Origin: Pseudomonadota bacterium
GTDB taxonomy: Bacteria; Pseudomonadota; Gammaproteobacteria; Burkholderiales; Burkholderiaceae_C
Length of the DNA: 64,000 nt
Reading direction: 5' to 3'
Assembly (NCBI GenBank): GCA_963205115.1
Contig: CAUJHV010000040.1
Span: 32,413-96,412, forward strand
Part shown: in pieces, positions 19,911 through 28,561 of the stretch
How positions within the stretch are numbered: the stretch's first letter is position 1
Layout: the number at the start of each line of letters is the position of its first letter
Translations under genes and position numbers: made by a program
Notes under the pieces: generated by a model
The model's input: only the letters and a program-made list of their open reading frames with translations
What the model was told of the DNA's origin: nothing
The model's database searches: none

Positions 19911-21269
19911 ATGACCGCGGTCGCGGACATCGCGCAGGCTGCCGGCCCGCGCCCGGTGCAGGCCGATTCGGCCGATCCGGCCGCTGCGCCCCAGGCACCG
20001 TGGACGGTGCTCTGTGTCGACGACGAAGCCAACATCCTGGCGGCGCTGAACCGCGTGCTGCGGGCGGCGGGCTACCACGTGGTGACAGCGATGGACGGTC
20101 CGACTGCCCTGCAGATGATGCAGGAGCAGGCGGTCGACATCATCGTGTCCGACATGCGCATGCCGGGCATGGACGGTGCCGCGCTGCTGGAGCGGGCGCA
20201 GCAGCGCTGGCCTGGCGTGGCCCGCCTGCTGCTCACCGGGCAGGCCGACATGGCGGCCACGGTGGCGGCCATCAACCGCGGACGCGTGCTGCGCTTTCTG
20301 CACAAGCCCTGGGACGAACACGAACTGCTGGGCGCAGTGGCCGAAGCCTGCGAGCGCGTGGCGCTGGAGCGCGAGAAACAACGCCTGCAGGCACTGACGC
20401 AACGCCAGAACGAACAGCTGCGCGAGCTGAACCTGGACCTCGAGCATCGGGTGGCCGAGCGCAGTGCCGAGCTGCACACGGCCCACGAGAAGCTGCGCCA
20501 GCACTACCTCAAGACCGTCAAGGTCTTCTCCAATCTGCTGGAACTGCGGGTGGGCCAGGCCGCCGGACACTGCCGCCGCGTGGCCGAGGTCGCGCGGGAC
20601 ATCGCCCGCACCATGGGCCTGGACGAGGAGCAGGTGCTGCAGGTGTTCGTCGCAGGACTCGTGCACGACATCGGCCATATCGGCCTGCCCGATCGAGTCT
20701 TCGCGCGTCCTGTCCAGCGCCTGGATCCCGAAGACGCGACCCTGTACCGCGTCCATCCGGTCAGCGGCGTGGAATCGCTGATGTCGCTGGACGACATGCA
20801 GCCGCTCCTGCCGCTGATCCGCGGTCACCACGAACGCCATGACGGCCAGGGCTGGCCGGACCACCTGGCCGGCGCTGCGATACCGTTGGGTGCACGCATC
20901 CTGGCCGTGGCCGACACCTTCGACGACCTGCAGCACGGCCGCCTGGTCGACGCGCGCATGAGCGCCGCCGAGGCCCGCACCCTCATGCGCGAAGGCCGCG
21001 GCAGCCAGTTCGACCCCGAGGTGCTGGATGTCTTCCTGTTCATCACCGAGCAGTCCAAGCCCAGCCGCCCGAGCGAACTGAAGCTGGGCTCTGGCGCACT
21101 CGAGCCCGACATGGTGTTGTCCCGCGACCTGGTGGCGCCTTCGGGGCTGTTGATGTTGAGCGCAGGTCACCGACTCACGCCGTCGCTGATCCAGCGCATC
21201 CGCGAGTTCGAGGTTCGGGTGGGCGTGCTGGAGATCCACATCCAGGCGGTCGCCCGCTCCCGCACCTAA
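19911..21269 (+). CDS. REC-HD-GYP response regulator (RpfG-like c-di-GMP phosphodiesterase)
   Basis: 452 residues. Receiver at about 30-150 (TVLCVDDEANILAALNRVLR, phospho-acceptor in DIIVSDMRMPGMDG, FLHKPWDE). A long coiled coil (about 155-205, ALEREKQRLQALTQRQNEQLRELNLDLEHRVAERSAEL) connects to an HD-GYP domain with HDIGHIGLPD, HHERHDGQGWP (GWP in place of GYP), PLGARILAVADTFDDL. The K of the usual LKPG segment is absent. A C-terminal extension of about 80 residues (MVLSRDLVAPSGLLMLSAGHRLTPSLIQRI) is typical of this subfamily. Expected to hydrolyse c-di-GMP under control of the kinase 58 bases upstream. Confidence 0.9.
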   Translation: MTAVADIAQAAGPRPVQADSADPAAAPQAPWTVLCVDDEANILAALNRVLRAAGYHVVTAMDGPTALQMMQEQAVDIIVSDMRMPGMDGAALLERAQQRWPGVARLLLTGQADMAATVAAINRGRVLRFLHKPWDEHELLGAVAEACERVALEREKQRLQALTQRQNEQLRELNLDLEHRVAERSAELHTAHEKLRQHYLKTVKVFSNLLELRVGQAAGHCRRVAEVARDIARTMGLDEEQVLQVFVAGLVHDIGHIGLPDRVFARPVQRLDPEDATLYRVHPVSGVESLMSLDDMQPLLPLIRGHHERHDGQGWPDHLAGAAIPLGARILAVADTFDDLQHGRLVDARMSAAEARTLMREGRGSQFDPEVLDVFLFITEQSKPSRPSELKLGSGALEPDMVLSRDLVAPSGLLMLSAGHRLTPSLIQRIREFEVRVGVLEIHIQAVARSRT

Positions 21270-21280
21270 GCGCCGGCAGC

Positions 21281-22819
21281 CTAGGCCTCACCCCGAGGCG
21301 ACTCGTCGACCAGCGCGGCCAGGGCGTCGAACGACGCGATGTGCGTGAAGCCCGCCTCGTTCGAACGATCGCTGGCATGTGCATCGAGCACGAACGGCTT
21401 GTCGGCTTGCCGCAGCATCTCGAGATCGTCCGGGAGGCAGCCCACGGCCCAGATGGTCTCCACGCGTGGATTCGTGTCGTCCAGACGGAACCGCTGAACG
21501 GCGTGGCCCGCGCAGGGCCGTGTGTCACCCGTCGGCTGCAAGGACTCGAAGGCCTCGTTCGGGCGCACGTCGCCCTTGCAGACGTCCCCTTCGAACAGCA
21601 TCAGGTGGGTCAGCGCGAAATCCGCAAAGATGCGCCGCCGCAGGATCTCCGCAGCCACGAAATAGCCCTCGCCGACCACGCCGACCATGAATCCGGCGCG
21701 CCGCAGGCGATTGACACAGGCGATGACGCCGGGGCGGATCGACAGCGCTTGCGCGACCTTCTCGAACTGACGCCGATGCACGAACTTGAATAGGGCCGCG
21801 ATGCGCGCATCGCGCACGGCCGCGTCGAAGCCACTTTCCAGGAGCTTGACCAGCGCAGCCTGCTGACCGGTCGCCCGTGCCAGTTCGACCAAATACCGCT
21901 GCGACGTGATCGTCCCGTCCATGCCCAGCAGGACGAGGCGTGTACGGCCGCGGCGCCGGCTCAGGATGTAGTCCAGGGTTGCGGTCGCTTGCCGCTGTGA
22001 TTCATACATGGCCGCGATTTGTTCCATGTGCAGCCGCCCGGCGTCGCGCGCGCGGCTGTAGATGACGCGCGAGACCTCGTTTGCCATGGCTGCAAGGTCT
22101 TCCAGCGGCTGGCTGTCATGCTCCAGTGTGCCGATGTCGACCTCGGTCACGCGCGCGCCGGCGCGGTGGGCGTCGATCAGCAAGCCGATGTCCACGCCGT
22201 AGCCTTCCTCGAAATTCAGCGTCGCGAGCAGCGAGGCGCGTGCGGCAATGAGGCCACCCAGCGGCTGCGCGATGTGCGCCAGCTCTGGAAAGAAGACCTC
22301 GAGCATGGGTTTGGCGGTTAGGGCCGTGACGCGGCCCGCACGGCGACCGAACCGCGCCTTCACGAAGTCGGCCTCGCCGCGCATCAGCGGCCGGCACAGG
22401 TCGGTGACGAGCTGATCGCGCAAGCCGGACAGGTCGCCGTCCAGGTAGACGACGAACTCGCTGCGGGCCACGCCCACCCCGTCGCGCATCGACGCGCCCT
22501 TGCCCAGCATCGAACTGGTGACGACTTCGGCGCCCGCCTCACGCGCCAGGCGCGCCGTGTCGTCGATCGAGCTGTCGTCGATCACGATGACTTCTGCGGT
22601 TGCCGGATCGGCGCGCGCATGGCGCACGACATCGGCGATGTGGCCCGCTTCATTCAGCGCGGGAATGACCACCGTTGCGCACGCCCGCAGGGGACTGGGC
22701 AGGGCCGCGGGCGGCGGTTGAGCTGGCGGAACCACGATCCCGCGACCGAATGGCAGCACGCGCCAGCGCCGCCACTGCGCCTGCAGCCACGGAATGAGCT
22801 TGCGGAAGTTCGGGTTCAT
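21281..22819 (-). CDS. Family 2 glycosyltransferase fused to a degenerate HAD phosphatase domain (glucosyl-3-phosphoglycerate synthase-like)
   Basis: 512 residues from ATG 22819. The N-terminal GT2 domain (about 45-290) resembles GpgS: TVVIPALNEAGHIADVV, VIVIDDSSIDDTARLA, MLGKGASMRDGV, the DxD motif in VVYLDGDLSG, and QPLGGLIAARASLL. A linker leads to a HAD domain (about 305-500) of the phosphoserine-phosphatase type, but motif I reads LLGMDGTIT. Gly therefore takes the place of the nucleophilic Asp of DxDGT, and motif II (GVVGEG) lacks the usual Ser/Thr. Lys in CKGDVRP and acidic VGCLPDDLEML remain. The transferase may make glucosyl-3-phosphoglycerate for compatible-solute synthesis; the HAD half is probably inactive or regulatory. 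Confidence 0.78.
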   Translation of the reverse strand: MNPNFRKLIPWLQAQWRRWRVLPFGRGIVVPPAQPPPAALPSPLRACATVVIPALNEAGHIADVVRHARADPATAEVIVIDDSSIDDTARLAREAGAEVVTSSMLGKGASMRDGVGVARSEFVVYLDGDLSGLRDQLVTDLCRPLMRGEADFVKARFGRRAGRVTALTAKPMLEVFFPELAHIAQPLGGLIAARASLLATLNFEEGYGVDIGLLIDAHRAGARVTEVDIGTLEHDSQPLEDLAAMANEVSRVIYSRARDAGRLHMEQIAAMYESQRQATATLDYILSRRRGRTRLVLLGMDGTITSQRYLVELARATGQQAALVKLLESGFDAAVRDARIAALFKFVHRRQFEKVAQALSIRPGVIACVNRLRRAGFMVGVVGEGYFVAAEILRRRIFADFALTHLMLFEGDVCKGDVRPNEAFESLQPTGDTRPCAGHAVQRFRLDDTNPRVETIWAVGCLPDDLEMLRQADKPFVLDAHASDRSNEAGFTHIASFDALAALVDESPRGEA

Positions 22820-22964
22820 GCCTGCTCCGCGTGGGGCAGGTCGGGAGCGGCATTCGTACCCGGCTCGGGCCCACGAGTAGCGGTGAATCCTGCCCGATTC
22901 AGGGGCCGCTGACCAGGGGGCCGGTCGAGGCCGGTCTCGGCCCGAGGCCACCGGAAGCGGCCAA

Positions 22965-22987
22965 GGCCCCTTCGCTTCTGAAGGGCC
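22965..22987 (-). terminator. Candidate hairpin downstream of the AhpD-like gene
   Basis: The 201-base gap between the GT2-HAD start and the AhpD-like stop holds no gene. It contains CCCTTC / GAAGGG (22968-22973 and 22980-22985, loop of six) extended by GGC/GCC with a one-base bulge. No U-tract follows. Confidence 0.35.
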
Positions 22988-23020
22988 GCGGGGGCCGGGA
23001 TCAGCTTTAAGGTTGCGCGA

Positions 23021-23593
23021 TCAAGCCGGTTCGAGCACCGGACGGTACTCCGGGTCCAACGGCAGGCGCGAGGTGGCGGTGTAGCTGTTGAACATCACCG
23101 CCAGATTCACCAGGCTGACCAGTTCGCGCACCTCCTGCTCGGTGAAGTCGGCGTCGTACAGCCTGGCAAAGCTCTCGTCGCTGACGTCGTTGGGGCTTCG
23201 CGCGACCTCGATGGCGAAGTCCAGGGCATGGCGGTAGGTCGCCGGCAGCCCGGCCGTGTTGTCTCCCGGCACGGTCAGCGACATGAGGTGCTCGAATTGG
23301 AGTGTCGGGTCCAGGCTCAGGACCGCGTGCGCGTGGCAAGCGCTGCAGTAGCGTGACCCGTTCTCGACCGATACCACGAAGATCACCATCTCCTTGAGGA
23401 TCATCGGCAAGGATCCGCTGAGCAACGAACCCTTGGTGCGCTGCCAATAGGCGCTGAGCAGGTCCGGCGAGGCGCCCAGGCTCTTGAGCCAGTGCGGCAC
23501 AGCGCTACTGCCCGTGCACCGCAGGAAGTCGTCGTAGATCGCGCGGGTTTCGGGTGACGCCTCTTCATAGGCGACGAGCTGGTATCGGTTCAT
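23021..23593 (-). CDS. Carboxymuconolactone decarboxylase / AhpD-like protein
   Basis: 190 residues, mostly helical. The AhpD-type redox motif is present: RYCSACHAHAV (CxxC followed by His) near residue 85, in the typical context MILKEMVIFVVSVENGSRYC. The C-terminal FTEQEVRELVSLVNLAVMFNSYT fits the CMD fold. Proteins with this motif act as peroxidases or alkyl hydroperoxidase partners; those without it decarboxylate lactones. It lies between a glycosyltransferase and a GGDEF gene with no obvious pathway link. Confidence 0.82.
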   Translation of the reverse strand: MNRYQLVAYEEASPETRAIYDDFLRCTGSSAVPHWLKSLGASPDLLSAYWQRTKGSLLSGSLPMILKEMVIFVVSVENGSRYCSACHAHAVLSLDPTLQFEHLMSLTVPGDNTAGLPATYRHALDFAIEVARSPNDVSDESFARLYDADFTEQEVRELVSLVNLAVMFNSYTATSRLPLDPEYRPVLEPA

Positions 23594-23632
23594 GGAACTG
23601 CTCCTACGGGTTGGGCAAGAAAGCGCAGACGG

Positions 23633-24775
23633 TCAATCCGCGACGGATGGTGCCGCGGCGGTCTGCGCATAGTGGGGTCTCTCGACAGTGACTCGGTTGC
23701 GGCCCTCGGTCTTGGACCGATACAGCGCTTCGTCGGCGATCTTGACGATCTGGTCTTCGGTGATGGTCTCGCCATGTGGCCCTCGACCTTCGACGACGGC
23801 TGCGCCCACGCTGATGGTGACGGGCAGATCGAAGGGCGCGCCGGCGCTCTGGATGCGGAACGGCGAGCGCGCCACGGCCATGCGCAGTCGTTCGGCGGCC
23901 ACGCGCGCGCCGTCTCCCAGGCAGGGATGAAGGATGAACAGGAATTCCTCGCCGCCGAATCGTCCGAAGTAGTCGCCATCGCGGATGCTGCCGGCCAGGC
24001 GCTTGGCGAGTTCGCACAGCACTTCGTCACCCGCCGGGTGGCCGAAGCGATCGTTGACGGACTTGAAGTGATCCACGTCGACCATCAACACGCACATCGG
24101 CAGGCCGGAGCGGCGGTGCGCAGCCAGTTGCTTGCGCAGCGTCTGGACAACGGCCCGCCGATTCATGACGCCGGTGAGCACGTCTTCGCCCGCGACTTGT
24201 TCCAGGGTCTCGATCAGGTGCCGGTGCGTCAACTGGGCCAGCAACTGGTCTGCCAGCAGAGCGCCCACCATGTGGAGGAACTTGTTCTCGAGCGGACTCG
24301 CCGCTGGTTGCCGAGAGGCCGTGAACAGCAACCCACGCGACTGGCCCGCACGCTGGATCGGCAATACGCTCACCCGGCACAAGCCGGGTGCCAACAGCAG
24401 CGCCGGCGCGTCTTCCTGACCCAGCAGCGTCTCGCGGGTCACGACCTGCGGCAGCATGGTCTCCCAGGCTGCCGCATCCCAGGCCGGCAGTTCGTCCACC
24501 CGGTTGATCTGTGCGCTGCCTCGCTGCCCATCCACCACGACAAAGCCGTCGTTCCAGGGCACCAGCAGTCGCCAGGATGCGGCATCGGCGATGTACTTCA
24601 GATGCCTGGCCGTTGCCGAGCACGACTTCTCCACGGTGTCCGAGGCCAACAGTTCCTCGGTCAACTTGAAGAGCGCTTCGTAGCGCACCAGCTTGTCGTT
24701 GGGCGATTCCGCAGGCGCGGCCGGGCCCCCGCAGCTCAGGGCGGCGGATGCCGATGGGGTATCGGTGGCGGACAT
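23633..24775 (-). CDS. Diguanylate cyclase with GAF-like sensor domain
   Basis: 380 residues from ATG 24775, chosen because AAGGAGG stands eight bases upstream. N-terminal half (about 25-195) is a GAF-like input domain (KLVRYEALFKLTEELLASDTVEKSCSATARHL). The C-terminal GGDEF domain (about 205-370) shows DVLTGVMNRRAV, LMVDVDHFKSVNDRFGHPAGDEVL, the active motif RFGGEEF at about 273, and the inhibitory I-site RDGD five residues upstream. It should make c-di-GMP with product inhibition. No membrane segment. It follows an EAL gene by 51 bases on the same strand, an opposing enzyme pair. Confidence 0.9.
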   Translation of the reverse strand: MSATDTPSASAALSCGGPAAPAESPNDKLVRYEALFKLTEELLASDTVEKSCSATARHLKYIADAASWRLLVPWNDGFVVVDGQRGSAQINRVDELPAWDAAAWETMLPQVVTRETLLGQEDAPALLLAPGLCRVSVLPIQRAGQSRGLLFTASRQPAASPLENKFLHMVGALLADQLLAQLTHRHLIETLEQVAGEDVLTGVMNRRAVVQTLRKQLAAHRRSGLPMCVLMVDVDHFKSVNDRFGHPAGDEVLCELAKRLAGSIRDGDYFGRFGGEEFLFILHPCLGDGARVAAERLRMAVARSPFRIQSAGAPFDLPVTISVGAAVVEGRGPHGETITEDQIVKIADEALYRSKTEGRNRVTVERPHYAQTAAAPSVAD

Positions 24776-24826
24776 CGAATGCACCTCCTTACGGCCGGCT
24801 GCACCGAGGCTGCTGGCCACGGCGTT

Positions 24827-26287
24827 TCAGACCACCGGTTGCACCGCTTGAGGCGGCCATGGCTGATCCACCGGGCCGCGCTCGCCTCGTTTCAGGTAGG
24901 CCAGAAATTCCCGTTCGGGCAGTGCGGCGCTGTAACGGTAGCCTTGGCCGTACTGCACACCGTGCAGCAGCATCTTGCGTTCCTGCAACTGGGTCTCGAT
25001 GCCTTCGGCCACGATGTCGAACCGGGTCATCGCTGCGGAGTAGACAAGATTGCGCACGAACATCGAGCTGAGCTCGCCGCTGCAGATCGCATGGACGATG
25101 GCGACGTCCAGCTTGACCGCATTCACGACGTTCTCCGCCAACAGGCGCAAGGCCCCGTAGCCGCTGCCGAAGTCGTCCACCACCAGTCGAATCCCCATGG
25201 ACTTGATGTCCTGCATCAGCTGCACCAGGCTCTCGGCGTAGGTCTTGTTGAAGTAGGCACTCTCCGTGAGTTCGATCGACAGGCGCCGGGCCATGGCCGG
25301 GTGCTCGTCCACGAGCTCGCTCAGCAGGGGCAATACGCTGTGTGGGTTCCACCGGAAGACGGCCTGCGACAAATTCAAGCCGATGCGAAAGTTCGGCGGC
25401 AGGACGGCGTCGTTTCGCTTGACGAACGCCGCCATCTTGCGAAGCGTGAGATTGGTGAAGGCCAGCACATAGCGCGTCCTTTCGATCAGACCCACATACC
25501 GCCCTGTGGCGCCGGGGTTGAACCCCGGAGAAGTCCATCGCGCCAGGGCCTCTGCCGATGTGACCTGCCCGGTGAGCATGTCCACCTGAGGCTGGAAATA
25601 CAGCTCGAAGTTGGCCGTGTCGATGCTGCGAATCAGTTGCGCCTCGGTGCGGCCGATGTCGGACAACTCGGCGGCCAACTCCCGGCTGTATCGTCTCACG
25701 CGCGCATGGCGGTAGAGCAGGTCGAAGTTCACGGCCGCCATCGCGGCGGCGCTAGTCACCTGCTGAAACGGCACTTTTCCTGTGTCGTCCGGGTAGATGA
25801 CGTAGCCCACCTTGAGTTCCAGCGGCACCAGCACTTCCTGCTGGTCGATCTGGGTCTTGATCGTCAGTGCCTGCAGAGCGGCCTGGATGCGCGCCAGCAG
25901 CGCCGACATGCCTTCGTCGATGGCTTCGCCGAAGGCGTGAATCGCCAGGCCCAGCGAGATGCGGATGCAGTAGGCATTTGGCGGCAAGGTGGCGGCCACC
26001 GTCTGCATGATGCGCGCCCACAGCGCGAGATTGCACTGCGCGCCGCCGTAGATGTAGGTTCGTTCGGCGTTGAGAACCTCTATCACGGCAAATCCGCCAA
26101 CCTGGCCGGTGGCGTCCAGATGCTCGATGAGGTCGACGCCGCAGTCGAAACCCTTGCTCTGGTCGGGCGCGCCGGTGGCGGCATCGATGCGGTCGCCGAC
26201 ATCGCGCAGCCGTGCGGCCAGGCGCGCCAGCGGGTCGCGATGATCGTCGGCGCGCGCCGCGCGGATGTCGAAGCTCAGTGGCTGCAT
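24827..26287 (-). CDS. EAL-domain c-di-GMP phosphodiesterase with degenerate GGDEF-like N-terminus
   Basis: 486 residues from ATG 26287, behind GGAGA at six bases. Residues about 45-230 look like a GGDEF fold without the motif (VGGFAVIEVLNAERTYIYGG, VGYVIYPDDTGKVPFQQV). The EAL domain runs from about 245: YFQPQVDMLTGQV, SAEALARW (ExLxR), LNLSQAVF, SIELTESAYF, VVDDFGSGYGALRLL, VKLDVAIV, AEGIETQLQ, QGYRYSAALP. Active-site residues are retained. It is the first gene of a minus-strand pair with the GGDEF cyclase and shares a 565-base intergenic region with the divergent regulator gene. Confidence 0.88.
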   Translation of the reverse strand: MQPLSFDIRAARADDHRDPLARLAARLRDVGDRIDAATGAPDQSKGFDCGVDLIEHLDATGQVGGFAVIEVLNAERTYIYGGAQCNLALWARIMQTVAATLPPNAYCIRISLGLAIHAFGEAIDEGMSALLARIQAALQALTIKTQIDQQEVLVPLELKVGYVIYPDDTGKVPFQQVTSAAAMAAVNFDLLYRHARVRRYSRELAAELSDIGRTEAQLIRSIDTANFELYFQPQVDMLTGQVTSAEALARWTSPGFNPGATGRYVGLIERTRYVLAFTNLTLRKMAAFVKRNDAVLPPNFRIGLNLSQAVFRWNPHSVLPLLSELVDEHPAMARRLSIELTESAYFNKTYAESLVQLMQDIKSMGIRLVVDDFGSGYGALRLLAENVVNAVKLDVAIVHAICSGELSSMFVRNLVYSAAMTRFDIVAEGIETQLQERKMLLHGVQYGQGYRYSAALPEREFLAYLKRGERGPVDQPWPPQAVQPVV

Positions 26288-26696
26288 GGCGCGTCTCCAC
26301 CAGCCAGATCCCATGAGCCCGAGTCGCACATCATTGCCCTCGGTACTTGACGCAGGACCCTCGTGTACACGCATCCGCGTCGCCGTGCCGCAGCCGGCGC
26401 CCTTGCCCTTTTCGCCACCTCTGTGGGCAGGACAGCCATTTCAAGCGGCCGGTTGATGCGCAGTGCCTTGCTGCGCGATCCCTCGTGAGCCGCCAGTTCC
26501 CGAACGTCCATGCCGTTTGCGGACCCGTGTAACGGGGCCTGCCCTTCCGAAGAGTGGTTGTTGCGCTGCCCGCCGCGTGTCGGTCCCTCATGAGCCACGG
26601 TCACCCAAGGCCCGTGGGCATGCGCGGGTGTGCGCGTGAACGGATCGAAACTTTAGGGCGAGCTTCTTTCAGCTTTCGCTGCCGGATCGCTAGCGC

Positions 26697-26724
26697 TTGA
26701 GTTCGATCGTGGAGCCGTTAGACT
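26697..26724 (+). promoter_or_regulatory. Candidate sigma-70 promoter of the ABC-sensor operon
   Basis: TTGAGT (26697-26702) and TAGACT (26719-26724) match four of six positions each of the -35 and -10 consensus with a 16-base spacer. This would put the start site near 26731, just before the dyad. The match is modest. Confidence 0.35.
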
Positions 26725-26736
26725 TCTGCGTTGGCT

Positions 26737-26756
26737 ATCTATACGTCCGTATAGAT
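26737..26756. promoter_or_regulatory. Perfect 20-bp dyad upstream of the ABC-sensor operon
   Basis: ATCTATACG-TC-CGTATAGAT: nine-base arms (26737-26745 and 26748-26756) that are exact reverse complements around a two-base centre. It lies 97 bases before the GTG of the NarL-type regulator and just after a possible -10 element. NarL/LuxR-class regulators bind dyads of about this length, so it could be an operator for the operon's own regulator. This is inference from symmetry and position. Confidence 0.6.
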
Positions 26757-26852
26757 GCGCAGCAGCAATGGGGCTGCGCGGGGGCACGCGGACCATGGAC
26801 ACTGTCGACTACAGCATGCACGCCGCGGCATGCTTGACTGGGGGAAGGCACC

Positions 26853-27491
26853 GTGGCGACCAGCATCCTGCTCGTTGACGATCATGTCCTGCTGTTGGAC
26901 ACACTGAAGGAATACCTCGTACGCTCGCTGCAAGGCGTGCAGGTCGACGCGGTGCGCACGCTTGCCGAGTGCGAAGCCCGTCTGCGTGAACCCGACCCGC
27001 CCGATCTGGCACTGGTGGACTACCGCATGCCCGGTGGCCACGGGCTCGCCACGATCCGTGAGTTGGTGGCCAACGAGGCCGAAGTCCCCATTGCGGTGAT
27101 GTCCGGCCAGGCAACGCCGGGTGAAGTCATGGCGCTGCTGCGATTGGGCACCATGGGATTCGTCAGCAAGTCCGTATCGGGCACCAGCCTGACGCACGCG
27201 GTGCGGCTCATGCTCAGCGGCGAGCGCTACCTGCCCGCTTCGGTCTTTGCCGACGCGCAGCCCCGGCGATCGGGCGTTGCGGCACTCGACGAAGAGGCAC
27301 CGGTCACGCCGCGCGAGCTCGAGGTCCTGCGCCTGTTGCGCAGCGGACTGACCAACAAGGAGATCGGCCGTGCGCTCATGATCGAGGAAGTTACGGTCAA
27401 GCTGCACATCAACCGGCTGTGCAAGCGCCTGGGCGTGAAGAACCGCGTGCAGGTGCTGATGGCCGCGATGGAGCGCAGCCTGCTCGACTGA
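26853..27491 (+). CDS. NarL/FixJ-type response regulator (REC-LuxR HTH)
   Basis: 212 residues from a GTG start behind GGGGAAGG. Receiver about 1-120 (SILLVDDHVLLLDTLKEYL; phospho-acceptor D56 in LALVDYRMPGGHG; K in GFVSKSVSG). A LuxR-type HTH occupies about 150-205 (VTPRELEVLRLLRSGLTNKEIGRALMIEEVTVKLHINRLCKRLGV). It opens an operon with a sugar-binding protein, a permease and a hybrid kinase, and is the natural output partner of that kinase. A strong dyad 97 bases upstream may be its own site. Confidence 0.92.
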   Translation: MATSILLVDDHVLLLDTLKEYLVRSLQGVQVDAVRTLAECEARLREPDPPDLALVDYRMPGGHGLATIRELVANEAEVPIAVMSGQATPGEVMALLRLGTMGFVSKSVSGTSLTHAVRLMLSGERYLPASVFADAQPRRSGVAALDEEAPVTPRELEVLRLLRSGLTNKEIGRALMIEEVTVKLHINRLCKRLGVKNRVQVLMAAMERSLLD

Positions 27492-27605
27492 GACCCGCCT
27501 GACGGGCGCCGGCGTTGACTTTCGCGGGCAATGAAACACACTGCGCTCATGCCCGGAAACCCTTGCCTCGACATCGCTATGCCGGCCTGCGCGCCGCGCG
27601 GGGTC

Positions 27606-28556
27606 ATGCGGCTGTCCCGTCGGTCGGCGATGGCTGGCGTGGCCGCGTGGCTGGGTTCACGAGGCGCTCCCGCGCGGGCCGCAGACTGGGGCCGGCCGCT
27701 GCTGGCCGTGCATCTGCCCGGTCGCGTCCCGTACTTCGATCTGCTGACCCGGGGTCTGGCGCAGGCGGCGCGTGAGCGTTTCGACATCAGTCTGACCTAT
27801 GCCGACTGGGATCCGCACGTGCAGCTGCGGCAGATCGAAGCCTCGATGCTGTCCCGGGCCGACGTGATCGCCGTGTGCGCCACGGACAACATCGCGCTGG
27901 AAGTCGTTCCCGCCTTGCTGGCACGTCGCCGTCGCCCGGTGGCGCTGCTGGCGTTCACCAATGCGATCGGTCGCGCCCGCGACGGCCACGGACCCGGGAT
28001 CTCCGGATTTGTCGGTCGCGACGAACTCGAAAGCGGCCACCTGCTGGGGCGCTTCACCGAGCGCGTGGTCGGTGCCGGTGCGGCCCGTGTGCTGCTGGTG
28101 GAGGGCTCGCCGGGCACGACGCCGCAGCGGCTGCGCAGCCAGGGCTTTGCGGACGTGGCGCGGCAGTTTCCGCGGTGGGTGATCGCGCACCGCGTTGCGG
28201 TTCAGGGCTGGCGTACCGATCTGGCCGAGCTGCAGCTGCGGCCGCTCAATCCACGCAATTTCGATGTCGTGGTGACGCAATGGGCCGATGCGGCGATTGC
28301 CGCCCTGCGCGCGTTCACAGGTCGCGGGCAGACGGCACCGCCGATCGTGACGCTCGAGTACAACGCGAGTGTGCGACAAGCGCTGCTGGATCGTCGCGTG
28401 GCCTGGACCACGTTTCACGATATCGAGCAGGAGGGTCGAGAGGTCGTTGCCATGGCGCAGGACACGCTCGATGGCTCGATCGCCCGGCCCTTTCGCCGGG
28501 TACCGCAATTCGAGGTGGACGCCACCGTGGCCCGCACCCTCGAACCCATCACGTAG
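27606..28556 (+). CDS. Periplasmic sugar-binding protein (RbsB-like), likely receptor of the sensor operon
   Basis: Chosen start ATG 27606 gives 316 residues beginning MRLSRRSAMAGVAAWLGSRG with a twin-arginine-like signal and cleavage near ARA-AD; ATG 27531 would add 25 residues before the signal and is less likely. The mature part has the type I periplasmic-binding fold: VHLPGRVPYFDLLTRGLAQAA, a VCATDNIALEVVPALL segment, FVGRDELESGHLLGRF, and VTQWADAAIAALRAFTGRG. Family members bind sugars or autoinducer-2-like ligands. It is followed after five bases by a permease, but no functional ATPase gene is present, so it probably acts as a ligand sensor rather than in uptake. Confidence 0.8.
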   Translation: MRLSRRSAMAGVAAWLGSRGAPARAADWGRPLLAVHLPGRVPYFDLLTRGLAQAARERFDISLTYADWDPHVQLRQIEASMLSRADVIAVCATDNIALEVVPALLARRRRPVALLAFTNAIGRARDGHGPGISGFVGRDELESGHLLGRFTERVVGAGAARVLLVEGSPGTTPQRLRSQGFADVARQFPRWVIAHRVAVQGWRTDLAELQLRPLNPRNFDVVVTQWADAAIAALRAFTGRGQTAPPIVTLEYNASVRQALLDRRVAWTTFHDIEQEGREVVAMAQDTLDGSIARPFRRVPQFEVDATVARTLEPIT

Positions 28557-28561
28557 AAGCG

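Larger units (their letters stand above)
26288..26852. other. 565-base non-coding divergent region
   Basis: Lies between the EAL phosphodiesterase (minus) and the NarL-type regulator (plus). No ORF with coding character was found. It holds a short stem CCCGT/ACGGG at 26524-26536, a candidate promoter at 26697-26724, the 20-bp dyad at 26737-26756 and a weaker AGCATGC/GCATGCT repeat at 26813-26834. The stretch around 26640-26760 is richer in A+T than its flanks. Confidence 0.5.

Noticed and set aside
26813..26834. Inverted repeat AGCATGC-N8-GCATGCT just before the NarL-type gene
   Set aside because: Each arm contains the self-complementary GCATGC, so the symmetry is easily met by chance; the 20-bp dyad further upstream is a far better candidate. 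Mentioned in the gap entry only.
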